Notes: a model not told the origin generated them from the sequence alone. A stretch of DNA of 5,805 bases from an uncultured Saprospiraceae bacterium (GCA_937967535.1 CALCMV010000336.1:1-5805), one strand, 5' to 3'; shown: positions 1-5,511, numbered from the stretch's first letter. Program-made: numbers and translations.

Positions 1-350
1 GTTTACGTCTAAAGGGGCTTCTTCGTATCATTACCATAGCATGTAGATATTTATGATTTGTTTACCACAAATATCTTGACCAATTCTCAATTTATCAAAT
101 CCTCAAAAAATCGCTTTTGAATTTTTAAACACGTTCTTAAATTTAGATTTGTAAAATTGAATTACGGACACAATTACGATTTGGAGTGCGAATAAGTTCC
201 CCAAAAATTGACTTTTTTATGAAAAACATTATTTGCATGCAACCGTATAAGGTCATAAAACAGACATATTAATATAGAAAACTTGCTTTACAGCAATAAA
301 ACTTGCATCTTTAGAACAGAAAATTGTGAATACCCAAAATCAGATTTGTT
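1..350. other. Non-coding leader upstream of the thioredoxin-like gene
   Basis: This A/T-rich stretch holds no convincing gene. A plus-strand frame open from the left edge stops at 54-56, and a minus-strand ATG at 37-35 stays open to the edge for about 12 codons; both are too short to call. A weak 8-bp inverted repeat (AGATATTT at 45-52, AAATATCT at 69-76) could belong to a neighbouring transcript end. The nonamer AAAACTTGC occurs at 278-286 and again at 298-306, exactly 20 bp apart, just ahead of the gene at 351. The rest is presumably promoter and 5' leader. Confidence 0.6.
207..235 (+). promoter_or_regulatory. Weak candidate Bacteroidota-type promoter
   Basis: ATTG at 207-210, a 17-nt spacer and ATTATTTG at 228-235 loosely resemble the Bacteroidota housekeeping promoter (TTTG near -33, TAnnTTTG near -7). 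The match is partial in both boxes, and it would leave a leader of about 110 nt before the ATG at 351. A second imperfect pair, TTTG at 148-151 and TACGATTTG at 175-183 with a 23-nt spacer, is about as weak. In an A/T-rich region either could be chance. Confidence 0.2.
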
Positions 351-1193
351 ATGGTAGAAAAATTACGCAATATATTTTTTATACTCATTCTGTGTGTCAA
401 TCTCTCTTTTGCACAACAAACAGCACTTGATTTTACAATCACAGATGCACATGGAATAGAGCATACACTATATGAAGATTATCTTGACCAAGGCAAAACG
501 GTCGTCATAGATTTGTTTTTTGCTGACTGTCCACCTTGTCAGGAAGTTGCTCCCTTACTCCAAATACTGTATGAAGAATGGGGTGAAGGACAATACGATG
601 TAGAGTTTATCGGACTTAGCACTGACGAATTGGGGTTTGATGACAACGATAAACTTTTGGAGTACGACCAAGCCTTTGGCACTACTTACCCATCCGCAGG
701 CAATGAAGGCGGCGGACCGGAAGCTGCCGACCCGTACAGAGACAATTATTATGGTTACTTTAAGGGCTATCCGACAATATCAGTTATTGCTCCTGACGGT
801 ACTGTATTTTATGGTGTCGGATTGGGTAGCACACAACAAGCTATTGATGATGTAGAAGAAGCCATCATAGACACCGGAGCAAGACATCCTTCTGAAATCA
901 CAGATGTAGAAGATGTGGTTCCTCTTTTTGATGAACTTATGGTATTTCCCAACCCTGTGCGCGATTTCGCTTCGGTCAATTTCACGCTCAATGAAAATGC
1001 TGAGATTAATATTCATCTATTTGATATGTTGGGACAATCGGCGATGGAAGTATTCAGAGGCAATAAATATCCGGGTTATCATCAAGTAGATTTCGACCCG
1101 TCTATGCTGCCACCGGGTACTTATTTTGTTCGCATCTCCGCGAATGATAATGTACAAACTACACGCCTTGTCAAACTCAATTCGCAGCCTTGA
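351..1193 (+). CDS. Secreted thioredoxin-fold (TlpA/AhpC-TSA-like) protein with T9SS type A sorting domain
   Basis: A 280-residue exported protein, probably a thiol-disulfide oxidoreductase or redox-active surface protein. Residues 1-21 form a signal peptide (Lys/Arg start, hydrophobic core, likely cut after LSFA). Residues about 24-175 fit a thioredoxin fold: a strand VVIDLFFADC leads to C60-P-P-C63, and GYPTISVI carries the expected cis-Pro at P141, followed by a strand with the PDG turn. Residues about 193-280 match the T9SS type A sorting domain: VFPNP, then INIHLFDMLGQ, then PPGTYFVRI, ending in a TRLVKL strand. T9SS cargo is moved across the outer membrane and the domain is normally removed. 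The ATG at 351 is chosen because an in-frame TGA lies at 327-329 and the signal peptide starts here; there is no Shine-Dalgarno. The stop TGA is followed at once by TAA. Both cysteines are intact, so redox activity is plausible, but the substrate is unknown. Confidence 0.9.
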   Translation: MVEKLRNIFFILILCVNLSFAQQTALDFTITDAHGIEHTLYEDYLDQGKTVVIDLFFADCPPCQEVAPLLQILYEEWGEGQYDVEFIGLSTDELGFDDNDKLLEYDQAFGTTYPSAGNEGGGPEAADPYRDNYYGYFKGYPTISVIAPDGTVFYGVGLGSTQQAIDDVEEAIIDTGARHPSEITDVEDVVPLFDELMVFPNPVRDFASVNFTLNENAEINIHLFDMLGQSAMEVFRGNKYPGYHQVDFDPSMLPPGTYFVRISANDNVQTTRLVKLNSQP

Positions 1194-1228
1194 TAATGCA
1201 ATAATGTATTTCTAAGAGCATATTCAAA

Positions 1229-1429
1229 TTGGACTTTGGACAAATTGGGAATTAGGTAACTGGGAAATTAGGTTTAAAATTGTAACTCATTGATAATCAA
1301 TTGAATGTTTTTTATTATTAAACTAAAATAGTTTACTAACTCTTTTATGTAAAATTCTAAAAACGTCCCGATAGTTATCGGGATTACCGAATTTCCAAAT
1401 TACCCAATTTCCTCTGTCCAAAGTCTAAA
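1229..1429. mobile_element. MITE-like element, family 1 copy A (201 bp), with 6-bp target duplication
   Basis: The element starts TTGGACTTTGGACA and ends TGTCCAAAGTCTAAA, giving imperfect terminal inverted repeats of about 45 bp whose outer core GACTTTGGACA is exact. It is flanked by the direct repeat TTCAAA (1223-1228 and 1430-1435), which fits a 6-bp target-site duplication. It carries no ORF. A second copy lies at 3353-3540: the first 83 bp differ at about 7 positions and the last 27 bp are identical, while the middle has diverged. Both copies hold the short palindrome ATTGATAATCAAT. Copy A also contains a CCCGATA palindrome that copy B lacks. The element sits between the stop codon of the thioredoxin-like gene and its terminator. 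The mobilising transposase is not in the window. Confidence 0.75.
1366..1383. repeat. Short palindrome TCCCGATA-GT-TATCGGGA inside element copy A
   Basis: Two perfect 8-bp arms are separated by GT. The corresponding part of element copy B has an unrelated sequence, so this looks like a later replacement or nested insertion. A degenerate relative, ATCCCGATA and then TATACGGGAT, occurs at 3748-3769 outside the element. Confidence 0.6.
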
Positions 1430-1432
1430 TTC

Positions 1433-1484
1433 AAATGCGTTAGGATAGTTTAAATAATATTATTCAAACTATCCCAACGCATTT
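1433..1484. terminator. Strong hairpin terminator between convergent genes
   Basis: The arms 1433-1451 and 1466-1484 are 19 bp with one mismatch, and the 14-nt loop itself contains the palindrome AATAATATTATT (1453-1464). The whole 52-bp segment is therefore a near-perfect palindrome with two mismatches. On the plus strand the 3' arm runs into eight T's (1482-1489), the classical intrinsic-terminator form for the thioredoxin-like gene. On the minus strand the hairpin starts 17 nt after the protease stop codon, and both mismatches become G-U wobbles. It probably serves both genes. The T-run after the minus-strand hairpin is poor. Confidence 0.8.
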
Positions 1485-1500
1485 TTTTTGTTCCATACAG

Positions 1501-3144
1501 TTATTCTTTTATCAATCCTATCTGATACCTCATATCATTCAAACGTATATCAGCACGATACACTCCTTCTTGCCAATCTCCGGCATCCGGTATGCTTTCT
1601 TCTACAATTGTATTTGCGGGATATTTCTTTTTTATTGAAAAAATATTTTTATTAAAAATATTATAAATATTAATTTCAAGATGATTTAATTCATTTTCTT
1701 CTGTTAACAATAAAAAAGAAAGTTGCTCACTGATAGGTTTGGGTTGAATGAAAGAGGGCTTATCGGCAAGAGGAATCAAGCCATCTGAAAGCATCATATA
1801 AGCCGCAAAGAAATCGGGAATACCAAAGCCGAGTTCGTAATCGGGTGCAGTGGCTTGCGAGCCGCTTTGCTCTATGGCATCGAATATTTCCATATTATTT
1901 TTTTCGGGAAATGCCTGCCACAATGCTGCCGCCATACCCGCCATAATGGGCGATGCAAAGGATGTACCACTCGCCCCGCCAATGTCGTAATCGTTTAGCG
2001 AAGCCACTACGGTCTGCAAGCCCATTGCCGATACATTGGGCTTTATTTCGCCCTCTGCCCCCGGTCCGAATGAACTGAAACTCGCCTTATTTCCAAATCT
2101 ATCTACGCCTCCGACTGCCATTACGCTGTCGCCATCGGCAGGTACACCCACAAATTTCCATGCGTCATTGCCCGAATTGCCTGCACTATTGACCACAAGG
2201 ATGCCTTTGGATGCCGCAATATCGGCGGCACGACTGGCAAGGGCAATATCTCCGTTCATATCTTCGTATTTGTAATTCATGTCTTTTCGGTCGAAAGTCG
2301 TGTAGCCGAGCGAGGTATTCGATACATCCACGCCGAGGCTATCGGCGTATTCGATACCGGCTACCCAATTGTCTTCTTCGACAACGAGTTCTGAGCCGAC
2401 TTCTTCGGTACGAATACATACATAGGTGGCATCGGGCGCAGTACCAATCATCAATCCGGGCAGGTTGGCAGCCATCGTTGATAGTACTTGCGAACCATGC
2501 GAACTCGCCTCATACGCATAATGGTCTCCGAAAACCATGTCGCGGCTTTCGAGCAATCGCCCGTCGGCACGTAGGGAGTCGAAAAAAGGCATGATATTGA
2601 CATTGGTGAAGCCGCCGTCGAGTACTGCTACGAGCATCCCGTCGCCTGCATAGCCTATGTAGTGTAGCAGGTGTCCGTTGAGCATCCCGATTTGGGCTGC
2701 GCCGTAGCCGTAGGGTTCGGGCGTGCGCTCGTATTCTTGGGAGGCTTTGCGGGCAGGAACTTTATTTTTGTTGTACGCGGGGCGGTATTTGCCTACAGGT
2801 GTGATGCGACTGACGAAGGGCAATGCCTCAATCTTGGCAATTGTATCACGCTCTGCCCACACGATAGCGGAGTTGAACCACTTGGAACTATTGATAATCT
2901 TTGCACCCCTGGCACGTATTTCGTTCAAATACTGCGGATTGACGGGCAAATCGTTTTCTTTGATAGGAATGGCGTATCGCTTGCGGCGTTCGATGGCACG
3001 AGGCGAGAGAAATTCCTGCGGCTTGAAGATGCTGTACGGACTGTCGTTTTTATCGCTAAATTCGACGCGGTATTTGTCGAATTTTTTTTGGGAAAATGCA
3101 GGTAAGGCGCACAAAAGGCAGAGAATAAGTAAGATGTATCGCAT
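1501..3144 (-). CDS. Secreted subtilisin-like serine protease (peptidase S8) with degenerate T9SS-type C-terminal domain
   Basis: A 547-residue exported endopeptidase of the Bacteroidota S8 type. Residues 1-18 form a signal peptide (MRYILLILCL core, probable cut near AFS-Q). Residues about 22-120 are the N-terminal region usual in these proteins (a FLSPRAIERRKR motif, then a short alpha/beta segment like an inhibitor-type prodomain). The catalytic domain spans about 140-450. D176 lies in VAVLDGGF, H216 in SSHGSQVLS, the oxyanion N323 in NSAGNSG, and S395 in GTSFASPIMAG, so the active site looks complete. Residues about 457-547 resemble a T9SS type A sorting domain (PKPISEQLSF, INIYNIFNKN, GVYRADI, final QIGLIK), but the usual NP and LGQ/GK signatures are altered. 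The ATG at 3144 is chosen because an in-frame TAA lies 36 nt upstream (3180-3178) with no other start between. The C-terminal coding part (about 1620-1740) is clearly more A/T-rich than the catalytic part. Substrate unknown. Confidence 0.93.
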   Translation of the reverse strand: MRYILLILCLLCALPAFSQKKFDKYRVEFSDKNDSPYSIFKPQEFLSPRAIERRKRYAIPIKENDLPVNPQYLNEIRARGAKIINSSKWFNSAIVWAERDTIAKIEALPFVSRITPVGKYRPAYNKNKVPARKASQEYERTPEPYGYGAAQIGMLNGHLLHYIGYAGDGMLVAVLDGGFTNVNIMPFFDSLRADGRLLESRDMVFGDHYAYEASSHGSQVLSTMAANLPGLMIGTAPDATYVCIRTEEVGSELVVEEDNWVAGIEYADSLGVDVSNTSLGYTTFDRKDMNYKYEDMNGDIALASRAADIAASKGILVVNSAGNSGNDAWKFVGVPADGDSVMAVGGVDRFGNKASFSSFGPGAEGEIKPNVSAMGLQTVVASLNDYDIGGASGTSFASPIMAGMAAALWQAFPEKNNMEIFDAIEQSGSQATAPDYELGFGIPDFFAAYMMLSDGLIPLADKPSFIQPKPISEQLSFLLLTEENELNHLEINIYNIFNKNIFSIKKKYPANTIVEESIPDAGDWQEGVYRADIRLNDMRYQIGLIKE

Positions 3145-3279
3145 AGTTGTCGTGACTTGTGATTTGTTAATTTGTGATTAGGATTTATAATTTTTTTAAT
3201 TTCATTTATCCACACAAGATACATAAAACAAATTAATCGTACATCAAGTTGATAATAGTTCGTGCAATTTGGCTATCGG

Positions 3280-3352
3280 TTCATAGTGAATAGTTCATAG
3301 TGAATAGTTCATAGTGAATAGTGAATAGTTCATAGTGAATAGTTCATAGTGA
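3280..3352. repeat. 14-bp tandem repeat array, main block (unit TTCATAGTGAATAG)
   Basis: Full units lie at 3280-3293, 3294-3307, 3308-3321 and 3329-3342. A half unit TGAATAG sits at 3322-3328, and a partial unit TTCATAGTGA at 3343-3352 is cut by the element at 3353. The array resumes as TAGTGAATAGTT at 3541-3552 and as ATAGTTCATAGTGAATAG at 3707-3724, after two inserted elements. Related wording (CTATGGACTATGAAC on the plus strand, 4030-4044) follows the ricT stop. There are no spacers, so this is not a CRISPR array. It lies about 135 bp upstream of the protease start; no role can be read from it. Confidence 0.85.
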
Positions 3353-3540
3353 TTGGACTTTGGACAAAATGGGAACTAGGGAATTGGGAAATTAGGTTTA
3401 CAATCGTAACTCATTGATAATCAATTGAATGATTTTTTTAATAAAATAAAATATGTAATTAATTATTTTTTGTAAAAATCTAATAAAGAAGGGTTTACCT
3501 AATTTCCCAATTCCCCAATTTCCTCTGTCCAAAGTCTAAA
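3353..3540. mobile_element. MITE-like element, family 1 copy B (188 bp), inserted in the 14-bp array
   Basis: Same ends as the copy at 1229-1429: TTGGACTTTGGACA at the left and TGTCCAAAGTCTAAA at the right. The inverted repeats are better kept here. Besides the outer 11 bp, a 19-bp block at 3379-3397 is the exact reverse complement of 3497-3515, with a 2-nt length difference between the two blocks. TAGTGA flanks it at 3347-3352 and 3541-3546, consistent with a 6-bp target duplication, although TAGTGA is also part of every array unit. It has no ORF. The middle is A/T-rich, and the internal motif ATTGATAATCAAT is shared with copy A. Confidence 0.75.
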
Positions 3541-3552
3541 TAGTGAATAGTT

Positions 3553-3706
3553 CAATGTGTTCGCCAAATTAAAAATTACAAATCGAACGCGAGTAATTTA
3601 TTTATTTTTATTTTTGTAAATAATTAAATTTTAAATTAATACAAATTAAAATTATATTTAATTAACAATCAAAAAACACTCAATACTCAATTTGGCGAAC
3701 ATATTG
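3553..3706. mobile_element. Second MITE-like element, family 2 (154 bp), inserted in the same array
   Basis: The terminal inverted repeats are 18 bp with one mismatch: CAATGTGTTCGCCAAATT at 3553-3570, and its complement AATTTGGCGAACATATTG at 3689-3706. ATAGTT flanks it at 3547-3552 and 3707-3712, again a 6-bp direct repeat. The interior is strongly A/T-rich with no ORF. The ends are unrelated to family 1. Removing the element with one ATAGTT joins TAGTGAATAGTT to CATAGTGAATAG, which restores array units exactly. Only one copy is seen here, so mobility is inferred from the structure. Confidence 0.65.
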
Positions 3707-3747
3707 ATAGTTCATAGTGAATAGTTTTTCACAATCAACTGAATTAC

Positions 3748-3769
3748 ATCCCGATAAGCTATACGGGAT
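3748..3769. repeat. Imperfect palindrome ATCCCG...CGGGAT
   Basis: The arms ATCCCG (3748-3753) and CGGGAT (3764-3769) surround ATAAGCTATA. ATA at 3754-3756 can pair with TAT at 3760-3762 if one A is bulged. It looks like a relative of the perfect TCCCGATA palindrome at 1366-1383. No T-run follows on either strand, so it is unlikely to be a terminator. Confidence 0.45.
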
Positions 3770-3824
3770 TGTAAATTACTGATTATCAATGTTAGGCAAA
3801 CTTAGACGGGTAGCCAATTTATAC

Positions 3825-3846
3825 TTTTATTTTTCGAAAAATAAAA
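3825..3846. repeat. Perfect 22-bp A/T-rich palindrome centred on TTCGAA
   Basis: TTTTATTTTTC (3825-3835) is followed directly by its exact reverse complement at 3836-3846. With no loop bases it resembles a dyad protein-binding site or a cruciform-prone site more than a terminator. It lies about 200 bp past the ricT stop codon and about 680 bp upstream of the protease start, so no gene is an obvious target. Confidence 0.5.
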
Positions 3847-3976
3847 AACTATGAATTAGCAATTATACCGTTCACAGTGTATATTTGCTCGAATAATTTC
3901 AAAGTTGTGAATATTTCTCTAAATCAACATAGAACGAAGTACGACGAACAAAGAGCATGAGTAGTTACAAAATAAT

Positions 3977-4014
3977 AAGCCGTAGAAAAAATTCATGAAT
4001 TTTCTCTACGGCTT
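3977..4014 (-). terminator. Intrinsic terminator of the holB-ricT unit
   Basis: A 38-bp palindrome with one mismatch starts 37 nt after the ricT stop codon. Read on the minus strand, the stem AAGCCGTAGA...TCTACGGCTT is followed by ATTATTTTG, a U-rich tail. The single mismatch (A3987 against C4004) becomes a G-U wobble in minus-strand RNA but an A-C clash in plus-strand RNA, which supports use on the minus strand. Confidence 0.75.
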
Positions 4015-4051
4015 GTTGCTTCGCGGTGTCTATGGACTATGAACTAAAAAA

Positions 4052-5440
4052 TTATTTTTTACGTCGATTATTGCGATTTCGACGGCGTTTATTGTCCGAT
4101 TTTTTCTTTGGTTGATTGCCACTTGACGAATTATCAGATTTTGATTTCGGCTTCGACGTTTGTTGCGATTTGGGTGCTTGTTTTGATTTGGGTTTCTGAC
4201 CTGATTTTGAGGAAGATTTCTGTTGTGGCTTTGGCGATTTTTTCTTGCTATCTGATTTGCCACTACCCTTCCCTCTACCGGAAGACTTCCCGCGCGAACT
4301 GCCTGATGAGCGTCTTTTCCCATCTCTACCGCGTCGGCGTTTTTTCTCTTCGGGTGGCAACTCTATTTGTCCGGTTACATCTACAAAGCCTGTTTCTTCC
4401 TCTTCTGCTTGCCGAGCAAATTCCATTTCAACTCTATTGTAATCAATTAATTCCGGTGGTTTTTTGCCTTTTTTATTAAGTTTCTGAATTTCCTTGACGC
4501 GCTCTTTATCAAGTTGGTGAGTTTTGGAAAATGGTTGGTCGCGGTAGGCATAGTACATCAAGCCCTTGAAAATATCGGTCTTGACGAGATAAGCTACCCC
4601 AACTTCAGTTTCGAGGCGGTCTGCGCGTTTTGGAAAATCTTTGAGCGCGTCCAAGTAGGTGTCCAATTCATAATTGAGACAGCACTTCAGGCGACCACAT
4701 TGACCGGAGAGTTTGGATTGATTAATGGCAATATTTTGATACCTTGCCGCCGCCGTAGAAACGGAACGAAAACCACTCAACCAAGTCGAGCAACACAATT
4801 CGCGCCCACACGAACCAATGCCACCGATACGCGCCGATTCCTGTCGCGCACCGATTTGGCGCATTTCGATTTTGACCTTAAATTCTTTGGCATAATGCCG
4901 TATCAATTCGCGGAAATCCACACGCCCGTCAGCCGTATAATAAACGGTTACTTTGCGTTTATCGCCTTGATATTCTACATCGCCAATCTTCATATTTAAG
5001 CCCAAATTACGAGCGATGACACGAGATTTTATCATCGTATCGCGCTCCGTATCGCGGGCTTCTTGCAGCTTTTCGAGGTCGCGTTCATTGGCTTTTCGGA
5101 CAACGCTTTGGAAAAAATTATCCTCGCGGACACGCTTCTTTTTCATCTGCATTTTCACCAATTCGCCACTCAAAGATACACGTCCTACATCAAAACCGCC
5201 GCTTTTTGCTTCGACCACGACCATATCGCCCGTTAGCAAGCGGATGTATGGCGGATTGTAGTAAAATCCTTTTCGCGCCCCATTCTTGAAACTGACCTCA
5301 ATGATATTGAAATCGTATGTGTCGGGCATGTCTATATTCGACAGCCAATCAAATGTATTGAGTCGGTTGCATCCGCCCGAAGCGCAATGCCCGTTATTTT
5401 TACAACCTCCCGGAGAGGTGCCACAACTTGAACATCCCAT
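4052..5440 (-). CDS. ricT: PSP1 domain protein, RicT (YaaT) homologue with a long basic tail
   Basis: A 462-residue cytoplasmic protein. In Bacillus subtilis the family member RicT acts with RicA and RicF as an Fe-S complex that affects RNase Y-dependent mRNA processing; the Bacteroidota role is less clear. Residues 3-24 hold five cysteines (C3, C6, C13, C19, C24) in the start usual for the phylum. Residues about 45-100 are the first PSP1 part (FKNGARKGFY, GDMVVVEA, VGRVSLSGELV), then a helical linker to about 140. Residues about 145-260 are the PSP1 core: DGRVDFREL (171-179), RQIGARQE, GGIGSCGRELCC (C211, C216, C217) and SGQCGRLKCCLNYE (C248, C253, C254), the likely metal ligands. From about 365 to 462 the chain is Lys/Arg/Ser-rich and surely disordered, reminiscent of nucleic-acid-binding tails. 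The start fits the conserved MGCSSC N-terminus. holB ends 67 nt upstream and the two are probably co-transcribed. The gene symbol is by family, not proven function. Confidence 0.93.
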   Translation of the reverse strand: MGCSSCGTSPGGCKNNGHCASGGCNRLNTFDWLSNIDMPDTYDFNIIEVSFKNGARKGFYYNPPYIRLLTGDMVVVEAKSGGFDVGRVSLSGELVKMQMKKKRVREDNFFQSVVRKANERDLEKLQEARDTERDTMIKSRVIARNLGLNMKIGDVEYQGDKRKVTVYYTADGRVDFRELIRHYAKEFKVKIEMRQIGARQESARIGGIGSCGRELCCSTWLSGFRSVSTAAARYQNIAINQSKLSGQCGRLKCCLNYELDTYLDALKDFPKRADRLETEVGVAYLVKTDIFKGLMYYAYRDQPFSKTHQLDKERVKEIQKLNKKGKKPPELIDYNRVEMEFARQAEEEETGFVDVTGQIELPPEEKKRRRGRDGKRRSSGSSRGKSSGRGKGSGKSDSKKKSPKPQQKSSSKSGQKPKSKQAPKSQQTSKPKSKSDNSSSGNQPKKKSDNKRRRNRNNRRKK

Positions 5441-5454
5441 TTGTTATAATTGGC

Positions 5455-5511
5455 GTAACACAGACATTCTTGTCTGTTGTGCGTTGGCACAGACAGGAAT
5501 GTCTGTGTTAC
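5455..5511. repeat. REP-like nested palindrome in the holB-ricT gap, containing the holB stop codon
   Basis: GTAACACAGACATTC (5455-5469) is exactly complementary to 5497-5511. After one G-T pair (5470/5496), seven more pairs follow (5471-5477 with 5489-5495), giving a stem of about 23 bp and an 11-nt loop. Each half is also a small hairpin: ACAGACA/TGTCTGT with loop TTCT (5460-5477), and the same arms with loop GGAA (5489-5506). Such doublets are typical of REP/BIME elements. The holB stop TAA (5510-5508) lies in the outer arm, and ricT begins 14 nt after the other arm. No U-run follows on the minus strand, so it is not a standard terminator. Confidence 0.7.

Larger units (their letters stand above)
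3725..3976. other. Gene-free A/T-rich stretch between the repeat array and the ricT terminator
   Basis: No reading frame here looks coding. It holds the imperfect ATCCCG...CGGGAT palindrome and the perfect palindrome at 3825-3846, both listed separately. The segment ATTGTAAATTACTGATTATCAATG (3769-3792 in two parts: ATTGTAAATTACTG and ATTATCAATG) loosely resembles the internal ATTGTAACTCATTGATAATC of the family 1 elements. TATATTTG at 3880-3887 matches a Bacteroidota -7 box, but it has no -33 partner and no downstream plus-strand gene. Confidence 0.55.

Noticed and set aside
1..56. Tail of a plus-strand gene (LRLKGLLRIITIACRYL, stop at 54-56)
   Set aside because: Seventeen codons at a window edge give no family signal, and the other frames are just as open over that length.
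637..1016. Short frames inside the thioredoxin-like gene on both strands
   Set aside because: They overlap a gene with clear signal peptide, CPPC and sorting-domain motifs and have no start signals or domain features of their own.
2036..3181. Several plus-strand open frames (2036-2275, 2211-2594, 2671-3105, 2723-3181)
   Set aside because: They lie antisense to the S8 protease, whose frame shows a full catalytic triad, signal peptide and family motifs. Their own products show no recognisable fold.
3280..3352. CRISPR array
   Set aside because: The 14-bp units are directly adjacent with no unique spacers, and there are no cas genes.
3880..3887. Promoter box TATATTTG on the plus strand
   Set aside because: It has no -33 TTTG at the right distance and no plus-strand gene downstream before the convergent ricT.
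5455..5511. Intrinsic terminator between holB and ricT
   Set aside because: The minus-strand hairpin is followed by GCCAATTATAAC and not a U-run, and the two genes are usually co-transcribed. A repeat element fits better.
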